From Bacillota bacterium (GTDB lineage Bacteria > Bacillota_A > Clostridia > Acetivibrionales > DUMB01): 14,205 bases of DNA. The notes beneath the pieces are model-generated. The model had not been told where the DNA came from. It worked only from the letters and a program-made list of their open reading frames with translations, and did not search any database. The position numbers and the translations under genes were made by a program. The stretch spans positions 1-14,205 of the forward strand of contig JAMOAC010000500.1 of NCBI GenBank assembly GCA_023621975.1. The letters run 5' to 3'. Below, one piece after another: positions 8,009-14,205 of this stretch; the stretch's first letter is position 1, and every line of letters starts with the position of its first letter.

Positions 8009-9415
8009 TTATTTCGTTGCATTCTCCCAAGCACTCTTCTCATTTGTCAGGAAATCCTGAAGCGCTGCTTCATACAAAGGTTTAACTTTTTCAATTATGG
8101 TTGCGACAGGTACACCGTTCAGGAAATCAGTTTCAAAAGCTTTAGTTGCTGCATCGTAAGCGTCGGATTTAATAAGTTTGTTGTTGGGAATGAATTCAAC
8201 TCTTCTAAGTCTCTGGAGCTCATCCCATACCTTTGGATCATACAGTTCCTGGAATCCTGTACTCTGAGCATCGTGTTCAACTCTTGCATATATGAAAGCC
8301 GCTCCTCCCAGAGGGTTCTTGGCTCCTCTCGGAACACCCCATCTTCCAATGGTTCCGGGCATAGCACCGCTGGTGCCGTTTGGAGCTTTCGGGAAAGGAA
8401 CAAATTCCCAATCAAAAGAGAGTCCTGCTTCTACCCATTTCTTAATTGCACCGTAACTCTCGTATACCATTGCCAGCTTTCCGTTGGGCCACTCCTGTTT
8501 CTTAACACTGGTGGTAAGACATCCGTACTTTAGCACACATTCCTGTACAAACTGCAATGCTTCTATTGCTCTCGGGTCATCAAGACCAAAGGTCACCTTG
8601 GGTTCGTTTTTGTCAATTATCAACCAGTTAGCTCCGTTAGCCTGTGGGAAAATGGTAATATCTCCCATCGACAGATCTGCGCCCCAAACATCGATTTCTC
8701 CGTCTCCGTTGGTATCCTGGGTCAACGCTATGCAAGCGTCCCTAAAGGCATTCCAGTCCCATTTTCCTTTTTCATACAGAGACCATGGAGTCTCAAGACC
8801 GTTGTTTTCAAACATGGTTTTGTTTACAATATAACCTTTTACAAGCGGGTCACCGTTTACACCAAATACATGACCTCTCCATCTACAGGTATCTATAAGT
8901 GGTTGGTTAAACAGCGGGTCGTTTACATCCATCAGCTCTTCGAGCGGAAGAAGTGCAGCTGCCTGGATATAGGTAAAAAGACGATCATTGGTCAAGTTAA
9001 CCACATCCGGAGGAGTTCCTGCTGCTATAAGTTTCGTGACTGTTTCAACATCATCTTTTCCTACATAGACATTAACTTTAAGCCCGTAATTTTCCTCAGC
9101 ATATTTGATCAACTCATCCTGGGATGCATCGGTTCCCGGTTCGGATCCGATAATGGTAACAGTTGTTCCTCTTACCGCCTCAAACCTCTCCTTGTTAGTC
9201 AGAGGCTTACTCTCCTCAGATGGACTCTGTGTATCTTCCGTCTGTTTTGCGCTGGTATCTGCTGAACTCGTGCTTTTAGTATCTGCCGGGCTCGTACTTT
9301 TTGTATCTGCCGGACTCGTGCTTCCGGGAGTCTGAGTCTTAACGCAACCTGTGCTCAAAAGCATTGACAGCACAAGCACTGAAATGATAAATATTGATAT
9401 TTTTCTCCTTTTCAT
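8009..9415 (-). CDS. Lipoprotein extracellular solute-binding protein of a sugar ABC transporter
   Basis: A 468-residue lipoprotein. The lipobox is LSTGC with Cys24 as lipidation site, after MKRRK and a hydrophobic stretch. A Ser/Thr/Asp-rich linker (about 30-70) includes PADTKSTS repeats. The family 1-type binding fold starts near TTVTIIGSEPGT and has the hinge-type signature GTPPDVVNLTNDRLFTYIQA. A calcium-loop-like DTNGDGEIDVWG (about residues 235-246) is typical of clostridial sugar-binding proteins. ATG 9415 is preceded by AGGAGG at 7-nt spacing. It would capture the oligosaccharide and hand it to the two permeases. The gene is separated from the second binding protein gene by a stem-loop with a T-run. 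Confidence 0.93.
   Translation of the reverse strand: MKRRKISIFIISVLVLSMLLSTGCVKTQTPGSTSPADTKSTSPADTKSTSSADTSAKQTEDTQSPSEESKPLTNKERFEAVRGTTVTIIGSEPGTDASQDELIKYAEENYGLKVNVYVGKDDVETVTKLIAAGTPPDVVNLTNDRLFTYIQAAALLPLEELMDVNDPLFNQPLIDTCRWRGHVFGVNGDPLVKGYIVNKTMFENNGLETPWSLYEKGKWDWNAFRDACIALTQDTNGDGEIDVWGADLSMGDITIFPQANGANWLIIDKNEPKVTFGLDDPRAIEALQFVQECVLKYGCLTTSVKKQEWPNGKLAMVYESYGAIKKWVEAGLSFDWEFVPFPKAPNGTSGAMPGTIGRWGVPRGAKNPLGGAAFIYARVEHDAQSTGFQELYDPKVWDELQRLRRVEFIPNNKLIKSDAYDAATKAFETDFLNGVPVATIIEKVKPLYEAALQDFLTNEKSAWENATK
9255..9326 (-). repeat. Three in-frame 24-bp tandem repeats in the lipoprotein linker
   Basis: Three units begin on the + strand at 9255, 9279 and 9303 with GTATCTGC, and each carries a CTCGT core. 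They encode eight-residue repeats of the PADTKSTS type in the linker between the lipidated Cys and the binding domain. Copy number could vary by slippage without breaking the frame. Confidence 0.8.
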
Positions 9416-9457
9416 ATTAAAACCTCCTTATTAATTTTGTAAAATTTTTAATTGACT

Positions 9458-9517
9458 TTAGTATAAATTTAGTTGATATGCATACTTAATCACAATGAGC
9501 CAAAAGTCTGCAGCCAA
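9458..9517 (-). CDS. Possible 19-codon leader ORF before the lipoprotein gene
   Basis: The minus strand carries AAAGGAGGTGA (9521-9531), the best Shine-Dalgarno match in the window. AGGAGG is exactly 6 nt before TTG 9517. Translation gives MAADFWLIVIKYAYQLNLY and a TAA at 9458, 42 bp before the lipoprotein ATG. The site could serve a leader peptide coupling translation, or be a stand-by ribosome site. Against it: only a TTG start, short length and no recognised homologue. A short CACC/GGTG pairing could partly mask the site. Confidence 0.35.
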   Translation of the reverse strand: MAADFWLIVIKYAYQLNLY

Positions 9518-9596
9518 AATTCACCTCCTTTTTGGTGGATTTTTAAGTTTCTGATGCTGCTGTTTGGCTTGTATTTATGTAAATTTCATATCAACG

Positions 9597-12500
9597 TCAG
9601 AGGTAATCAATCTCTCCCTTAACACTGTCCGGGTAGGATGCAGGTACATCCCTGAACTTATGGGGCAGCCAACACTCAAAGGGATGGTGGCAGTATAATG
9701 AATTCCTGTTAAAATACATTTCAGATAAAGGTTTGAAATTTTGCAAAGCTTCAGGGTCATCATTAATTTCATAGTTACTTATCGGGCCTTCACCGTTTAA
9801 ATTAGTCGCTGAAACAGCGTAAAAGCTGATCCCTTCATTATGACTTCTCGGAATGGAAATGTTTGTCTGACACCCTGAATAGAGGATTCTTACCTGACCA
9901 TCGGAACTCTTTTTATACAGTTTGTATCCATTGGCACCTAAAACTTTGCCCCACGAGATAACCAGTTCTTCATCCAGAATCGTAATATCCAACCCTTCCG
10001 GAGCAAGCGGTTTTTCAACTGTAGGATAAACAGGATACTCATGGGCATAATCACCGGATTTCTCACTGTTTACGCCCCGGACTCTTACGAAATACTTGTT
10101 GCCGTTTGTCAGGTTTTCTATTTTACATGAATTTTCAGTGGTTTGGGCAACTCTTTTCCAGGTACAACAATAGTCGTCGCTTATCTCAACCTCATAGAAT
10201 TCTGCGCCATTGGCTTTATTAAACAGAACCTCGCAGCATCCATTCCCTGTTACAACATTTTCAATAACAGGTTTTTCAGGAGTAGGTTTATGCCCCTTTT
10301 CAACCAGTTCCAAAGTGTGATTTCCGGAACTTACTTTATACAAGCCTTCGTGATCTGGCTTTGAAACTATCGAATCTATATACAAATCATATTTGTCATT
10401 ATTCTCATAAGAAACTTCGATTTTATCATCAGATATACAGGAAATACTGCCTTTTATAGTACCTTTACAGACACTTACGCTGATGGCCGTTTTCCCTTTT
10501 AGTGACCTGAGTTTTACTCCACAGGCATCCAAACAGTACCCTTCAATCAAGGCTACCTCGGTTTGATCCGAAGTTTTTCGGATGGCTCCGACGGTTCCAG
10601 TAAAATTTATATTACCTTCAAAGATGCCCGACATTTCACGGCCACTCCTTATAAGTACATCCTGAAATTCTGCCGAAGATACCTTTGCTCCATAATCAGT
10701 TTTTACTACATCAAGATCTTCCCTGTGGCTTACTATGGCAAAGCAATCACCACTGCCCTCATACCAAACGGTATCTATCGAATTGTCCTCGTCGTACAGA
10801 GTAAGTCGGGCCCTCCTCTTCACTCTGGTTAATATATGGATCTCCGGCATTTTATCAAAACTTGAAACACTCCATGAAAACCTGTTTGCTACTGTGGGTG
10901 CTCCGGTTATATCATAGATGGATATGTAATCAGAACCACATAAAAGCACATTCCTTTCCTGATATTCAGGGTAAGAATAGGATTTATCATCTTTTTCCGG
11001 CTTTATGGATGCGTATTGAAAAGTCCCCAAAAAGTGGCATGGACCGGTTATAATGTTGCGACCTATGGATCTATATGTACCGTTTTTCCAAACGCCAAAG
11101 TTACAGCCCACATCACAATCATTAATCCGCCTGTCTCCTGCATCTTCCAATCCGTTATGGCTGTATGCCTTACCTTCGGCATAGTAATAGATATTTCCGT
11201 TTCCACCGGCTGCAACAGTTCCCCAACGGTAATTAGGTCCTTCATCAATTTGTTGCAGGAATACGGATATTTCCTGCGGGGTATAAACCCCGTTCCTCAG
11301 CATGATGCCAAAACCTGTAAAAGCCATGGACTTGAATTCAGGACGTGTTCCCTTTATCAATCTATCCTTTTCATCTTTTCTTTTATAATCATCCCTTTGA
11401 TTTCTGAACTCAAAGTCGTCTCCCAGGTCGGCACATACATAATGTATGTTCTCGGAAAGTATGGGATCAAATCGTTCAAGGTGCTGTGCAAAATCTCTCA
11501 TGGAATCGGGAAGGGCTCTTCTTGCCGCATGAGCTCCCAGAGGAAGGTGTACCCTGTGGGGTCCCTTATCTTTTGAAAAGCAGCCCCAAAAATGCTTGTC
11601 ATTCATCATTAATTTCATGGATGCTTCATTTTCACCCTCAAAAGGCGCAGTAAGAGAGTGTACAAGCCATCTTCCCAATAGTGCCGCGTATTTACTGGCA
11701 ATCATGTTTCTTTCACCGCAGTATTTTTCAAGAAGCATACAGGACTTTAAAGCCGGCACCAGAAAAGCCCAGGTATAGGTTCCCAAATTCTCCGCCCACC
11801 GACCGCCTACCAGTCTCAGTCCTTTCAGATCGGGTCTGGTACAAAGCCTGAATGATATTTCTATAAACTTTCCATATAGTTGTCTCCATCTTTCAGCTTC
11901 AGGGTGCTCCGGAAACAACACTGCAGTATAGGCCAGAGTTCTCTTCAGGTCCCCCAGCAGGTTGGGAGGCCCGCCCAGCATATTAATAAGAGGAACTACG
12001 CTCTCTTCGGCTGCAAGATATGTAAGCAGCAGCAGCATGGCCTCTATTCTCTTCCGGTTTTCATAGGGCATTTCATCTTTAAAAATGTTATAGGCTTGGG
12101 CATACAGCTTTGTCATTCTTCTGTAAGGTACTGGACTGAAACCTGCATTTTGCCTCTGCCCATGAAGCGGCAGACTGCTTACAAGTATATAGTTCATTAA
12201 ATGGTGCTCAAACTCTTTATAATCCTTAAAACTGCAACGGTCGAAAATACGTTCCACTCTTTTTGCATTTTCCGGATATTCCAATACATAATCTTTAATT
12301 TTATCCAGGGACAAAAGGCTGTAGCGATTCTGCAAAAATACGCAATAGCTTGTGCTGTGCAGGGTTAAGCCTGTTCCTCCCTTTAAGTATTCTCTTTTTG
12401 TCTCGGACTTCTCCCGTGTATAATAGAAATATTCCTTGTCTTTTATATGGTCATATACCGTTATGGCTGTTTTTCGTGTTCCGCTGATTATTGGATAGTT

Positions 12501-13559
12501 CCACCATAATAAACCGTTTTTATAAAAGAATGAAATAGCAAAACCGTCCCATGAACAGAATAAATCATACTTTTTATCATCCCATGCCTCTTCGTCCAGT
12601 ATAAACGTCCCTATTGACCGGCCGCTGTTTTCATTCCAGAACACCGCACTATTTACTCTGACTATGGTTGCCTGCGGTTCGTATAAAGACAAGCGGAAAG
12701 GAATCTCCCCGTTCTCTTTGTTGGACCAGAAATTCATGGGGTGGGAAAATCCACTTACATATGGTTCATCGATTTTACTCCAGTTATAATTTTCATACTC
12801 ATTACCGCCTTTTGAGAATAAAATAGGCGGATTGTTCGGAGCCTGCCTGTGGGTGGGAGCCAAACCTGACCAGTTAAGCCTGAAATAAACTTTTTGACTT
12901 TCCGGGATATTTTCTGTTTCTTCTGAAAATTCAAAAAACTCCATGCCCTTTATAAATCTTAACTTTGTACAATAACTCTTTCCTTCATCAAATATGTACT
13001 TTACCTGAAAGTCGGCAAACAGGTTCCCATATTCCGTACATTCGGTTATAATCTCCAATATTTTAAGTCCGCCCAAAATTAATTCCGAATTACCATAGCT
13101 TTCATTGTTTATCTTTATTTCCATTATAGGTCCCGGAACTTTCACCGGATAAATTTCGGAACAGGGAATCCTGGTTGAAAAAACTCCATTATCAATCAGA
13201 AAACTGTCTTTATCCTCAATCACCTTTATGGGTGATGAGTCAAATTGCTCACGAATTCCTTTTTCAAGCCGGAATCTTTTTTCTTCTCCTTTAGCTAAAT
13301 CAGTCATAAAACTGAGTTTGGAAAACAACAGTCTACCCGAAGCATCTTTCTTTACTTCAGACAGTTGAAAGGGTACCTGCATATTGGTTTGAAGATCATA
13401 TAGTAAAAGGTTGTCTTCAGACACATTATCACTGCTAAAATCCATATTATATGTAACCAATGTCTGTGGCCACCAAAAAAGTTCGTGGTTTAAACTGTCT
13501 TTTAAAATAAATGTACATTCATTTCTAAATTGAATAACTTTTTTCAAACCGGATTTCAT
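9597..13559 (-). CDS. Large putative polysaccharide lyase/glycosidase-like protein with two C-terminal FN3 domains
   Basis: A 1320-residue protein, first gene of the operon. Inferred architecture: a beta-sandwich region (about 1-420); a helix-rich alpha/alpha-toroid-like region (about 440-720) with GGRWAENLGTYTWAFL near 590; a second beta-rich region (about 740-1080) with YAEGKAYSHNGLEDAGDRR near 800; and two fibronectin type III domains (about 1097-1185 and 1187-1270), recognised by NGNKYFVRVRGVN and WGKVLGANGYKLYK. Toroid plus beta-sandwich resembles heparinase II/III-like lyases, but I see no certain catalytic signature, so the reaction is not assigned. There is no signal peptide from either start, so it probably acts on imported oligosaccharide. 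ATG 13559 is chosen for AGAGGG 7 nt upstream. ATG 13607, 16 codons earlier, has only A/T-rich sequence before it. Confidence 0.8.
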   Translation of the reverse strand: MKSGLKKVIQFRNECTFILKDSLNHELFWWPQTLVTYNMDFSSDNVSEDNLLLYDLQTNMQVPFQLSEVKKDASGRLLFSKLSFMTDLAKGEEKRFRLEKGIREQFDSSPIKVIEDKDSFLIDNGVFSTRIPCSEIYPVKVPGPIMEIKINNESYGNSELILGGLKILEIITECTEYGNLFADFQVKYIFDEGKSYCTKLRFIKGMEFFEFSEETENIPESQKVYFRLNWSGLAPTHRQAPNNPPILFSKGGNEYENYNWSKIDEPYVSGFSHPMNFWSNKENGEIPFRLSLYEPQATIVRVNSAVFWNENSGRSIGTFILDEEAWDDKKYDLFCSWDGFAISFFYKNGLLWWNYPIISGTRKTAITVYDHIKDKEYFYYTREKSETKREYLKGGTGLTLHSTSYCVFLQNRYSLLSLDKIKDYVLEYPENAKRVERIFDRCSFKDYKEFEHHLMNYILVSSLPLHGQRQNAGFSPVPYRRMTKLYAQAYNIFKDEMPYENRKRIEAMLLLLTYLAAEESVVPLINMLGGPPNLLGDLKRTLAYTAVLFPEHPEAERWRQLYGKFIEISFRLCTRPDLKGLRLVGGRWAENLGTYTWAFLVPALKSCMLLEKYCGERNMIASKYAALLGRWLVHSLTAPFEGENEASMKLMMNDKHFWGCFSKDKGPHRVHLPLGAHAARRALPDSMRDFAQHLERFDPILSENIHYVCADLGDDFEFRNQRDDYKRKDEKDRLIKGTRPEFKSMAFTGFGIMLRNGVYTPQEISVFLQQIDEGPNYRWGTVAAGGNGNIYYYAEGKAYSHNGLEDAGDRRINDCDVGCNFGVWKNGTYRSIGRNIITGPCHFLGTFQYASIKPEKDDKSYSYPEYQERNVLLCGSDYISIYDITGAPTVANRFSWSVSSFDKMPEIHILTRVKRRARLTLYDEDNSIDTVWYEGSGDCFAIVSHREDLDVVKTDYGAKVSSAEFQDVLIRSGREMSGIFEGNINFTGTVGAIRKTSDQTEVALIEGYCLDACGVKLRSLKGKTAISVSVCKGTIKGSISCISDDKIEVSYENNDKYDLYIDSIVSKPDHEGLYKVSSGNHTLELVEKGHKPTPEKPVIENVVTGNGCCEVLFNKANGAEFYEVEISDDYCCTWKRVAQTTENSCKIENLTNGNKYFVRVRGVNSEKSGDYAHEYPVYPTVEKPLAPEGLDITILDEELVISWGKVLGANGYKLYKKSSDGQVRILYSGCQTNISIPRSHNEGISFYAVSATNLNGEGPISNYEINDDPEALQNFKPLSEMYFNRNSLYCHHPFECWLPHKFRDVPASYPDSVKGEIDYL

Positions 13560-13671
13560 TGACTTACCCTCTTTACAATGAATTAGCTTGAACAGGTATC
13601 GTTGCATTTTTAATTTTAATTAGCATCGGAAAGCTAGTAAATGTTAAATATCCAACATCAGTGTTCAAATT

Positions 13672-13709
13672 GCAAATAGACCCGTGATTATTGCCCCATG
13701 CCTATTTGC
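13672..13709 (-). promoter_or_regulatory. Inverted repeat at the putative 5' end of the operon transcript
   Basis: Perfect 8-bp arms GCAAATAG (13672-13679) and CTATTTGC (13702-13709) flank 22 nt. If transcription starts near 13707, as the candidate -10 suggests, this hairpin forms the very 5' end of the mRNA and could protect it from decay. Alternatively it is a protein-binding palindrome. Confidence 0.45.
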
Positions 13710-13713
13710 GAGT

Positions 13714-13719
13714 ATTATA
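13714..13719 (-). promoter_or_regulatory. Candidate -10 element of the operon promoter
   Basis: The minus strand has a perfect TATAAT about 155 bp upstream of the first gene. No TTGACA-like hexamer lies 16-18 bp further upstream (ACACGG or AACACG there), which would suit an activator-dependent promoter. A weaker alternative is TTGCAA with GATATT at 17-bp spacing, nearer the gene. Confidence 0.4.
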
Positions 13720-13741
13720 TTTTGTCATTTATTATGCCGTG

Positions 13742-13778
13742 TTTGTATTTTGTACATGAATTTTGCATTTTGTACATG
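13742..13778 (-). promoter_or_regulatory. Pair of 17-bp direct repeats, candidate activator-binding site
   Basis: On the + strand TTTGTATTTTGTACATG (13742-13758) and TTTGCATTTTGTACATG (13762-13778) differ at one base and are offset by 20 bp, about two helical turns. They lie immediately upstream of the TATAAT and cover the missing -35 zone. Direct repeats with this spacing suit AraC-type or response-regulator activators, common for such sugar loci. No regulator gene is in the window. Confidence 0.55.
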
Positions 13779-13907
13779 GAAGGATAACTTAACTGTCATC
13801 AGAATAAAAACATCTCTAATATTTGCCGTTCAGCTACAGCAAGTATTAAAAATGAAAATTTCAAAAAATCAGGTAAATTTTGAAAATTGCATTAGAAAAA
13901 TACAAAT

Positions 13908-13953
13908 AAAAAAATCCCTCAAACGCTCTAAAATCAAGCATTTGAAGGATTTT
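13908..13953 (-). terminator. Intrinsic terminator of the former tRNA-Thr gene
   Basis: Arms GCATTTGAAGGATTTT and AAAATCCCTCAAACGC (+ strand 13938-13953 and 13911-13926) form a 16-bp stem with two G-U pairs and an 11-nt loop. On the minus strand the stem runs into seven T (13908-13914). It sits 4 nt after the CCA end of the tRNA remnant, exactly where a tRNA terminator belongs. It would also shield the sugar operon from transcription entering from the right. Confidence 0.88.
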
Positions 13954-13957
13954 AATT

Positions 13958-14005
13958 TGGAGCCCTCAACCAGGATCGAACTGGTGACCTCATCCTTACC
14001 ATGGA
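13958..14005 (-). pseudogene. 3' portion of tRNA-Thr(GGT), likely attachment site of an integrated element
   Basis: The 48 nt end in TCCA and contain, 5' to 3' on the minus strand: the last bases of the 5' anticodon-stem strand (TCC), loop ATGGTAA with anticodon GGT after T33, stem GGATG, variable AGGTC, T-stem/loop ACCAG-TTCGATC-CTGGT (perfect 5 bp), acceptor strand TGAGGGC, discriminator T and CCA. The expected 5' acceptor strand GCCCTCA and any D-arm are absent upstream. Even the anticodon stem breaks beyond TCC, with a T-T mismatch at the next position. It cannot be a functional tRNA. Precise loss of the 5' half with the native terminator kept is the usual result of element integration at a tRNA 3' end. 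Confidence 0.85.
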
Positions 14006-14205
14006 AGTGGTCATAGATATTTTTAAAAACAAGATGACGGCTGCAGCCATTGGTATTGTCGGATTTGAGCAATTAGCTATTAACAATTTTCAGGTTATCT
14101 AAGGTGCAAACAACCCAATTACAACCCAATTGGGGTTAAAGGTGAAGTATTGTAAATACGCAAATCTAGTTTATAACAAATGATTACCATTTATATGTGT
14201 TCAGT
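14006..14205. other. Probable terminus of an integrated element (non-coding as far as seen)
   Basis: Similarity to tRNA-Thr stops at 14005, and this side carries no 5' tRNA half. It holds a tandem 11-bp repeat (14110-14131) and an imperfect inverted repeat (AAATG/CATTT near 14181-14195). I see no confident gene in these 200 bp. The element would extend beyond the right edge. Confidence 0.5.
14110..14131. repeat. Perfect tandem 11-bp repeat beside the putative attachment site
   Basis: ACAACCCAATT occurs twice back to back (14110-14120, 14121-14131). The second copy continues into GGGGTT, making a local palindrome around CCCAATTGGG. It lies about 105 bp from the tRNA remnant, on the side expected to be element DNA. 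Short direct repeats at such a distance resemble integrase arm-binding sites, but this is inference. Confidence 0.6.

Larger units (their letters stand above)
13560..13907. other. Non-coding upstream region of the operon
   Basis: No convincing gene is seen in these 348 bp. From the gene side outward it holds the ribosome site AGAGGG (13567-13572), the 13672-13709 inverted repeat, the candidate -10, and the direct repeats. From 13779 to 13907 it is AT-rich sequence in which I recognise nothing. Confidence 0.6.

Noticed and set aside
7885..8043. N-terminal extension of the large binding protein to ATG 8043 or ATG 7902
   Set aside because: The longer form overlaps the lipoprotein gene by 35 bp, runs through the stem-loop and would bury the signal peptide. 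ATG 7902 has no ribosome site.
9501..9575. AGCCAAA/TTTTGGCT inverted repeat in the spacer before the lipoprotein gene
   Set aside because: Arms of seven bases with a loop of more than 40 nt and no T-run. It does not qualify as a terminator or an obvious operator.
547..12200. Plus-strand frames of 60-198 codons opposite the operon genes
   Set aside because: They are antisense shadows of strong minus-strand genes, without ribosome sites or domains.
13560..13607. ATG 13607 as start of the 1320-residue protein
   Set aside because: Only A/T-rich sequence precedes it. AGAGGG correctly placed before ATG 13559 lies inside this extension.
13684..14016. Plus-strand 110-codon frame
   Set aside because: It crosses the promoter region, the tRNA terminator and the tRNA remnant, has no ribosome site and no recognisable protein features.
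13869..14072. Minus-strand 67-codon frame
   Set aside because: It runs through the tRNA remnant and terminator in a non-protein context and shows no domain.
14001..14102. Plus-strand 33-residue frame starting inside the tRNA remnant (MEVVIDIFKNKMTAAAIG...)
   Set aside because: Its start codon is part of the tRNA anticodon region, no ribosome site precedes it and the length is within chance. It is worth revisiting only if element DNA to the right supports it.
1..14205. CRISPR array, insertion sequence or rRNA
   Set aside because: No regularly spaced repeats, transposase-like protein or rRNA-like sequence was seen on either strand.

Overview
The window reads as a single leftward (minus-strand) operon for uptake and processing of a carbohydrate. 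It probably comes from a low-to-medium GC Gram-positive anaerobe of the Clostridia (Acetivibrio/Ruminiclostridium-like). This placement is an inference from strong AGGAGG ribosome sites, a lipobox solute-binding protein, AT-rich spacers, ATG/GTG/TTG start use and the gene families present. No species-level marker is visible.

In transcription order (right to left) the layout is: (1) an upstream region, about 13560-13907, with a candidate promoter, two 17-bp direct repeats that look like an operator and a 5'-leader hairpin; (2) a 1320-residue cytoplasmic-looking protein with a polysaccharide-lyase/glycosidase-like architecture and two C-terminal fibronectin type III domains (9597-13559); (3) a 180-bp spacer with a possible 19-codon leader ORF; (4) a lipoprotein solute-binding protein (8009-9415); (5) a stem-loop with a T-run acting as a partial terminator or mRNA-processing element; (6) a second, very large solute-binding protein carrying two tandem N-terminal jelly-roll-like domains (5035-7884); (7) and (8) two CUT1-type permeases (3961-4938 and 3007-3867); (9) a secreted/membrane NHL-TPR-Yip1 fusion (888-2990); (10) the first 291 codons of a secreted DUF5696-type protein that runs off the left edge (1-874).

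The genes fit one job. The two binding proteins would capture an oligosaccharide outside the cell, the permeases import it, and the large first gene processes it inside. No ATP-binding subunit and no regulator are encoded here, so both are presumably shared or lie elsewhere. The NHL-Yip1 and DUF5696 proteins are of unknown function but sit tightly in the operon (7-25 bp gaps).

The right edge is different. Positions 13958-14005 are the exact 3' portion of a tRNA-Thr(GGT) gene, from the end of the anticodon stem through CCA, followed by its own intrinsic terminator (13908-13953). The 5' half is absent. This is the classic scar of an element integrated at the 3' end of a tRNA gene. The sequence to the right (14006-14205), with a perfect tandem 11-bp repeat, would be the terminus of that element.
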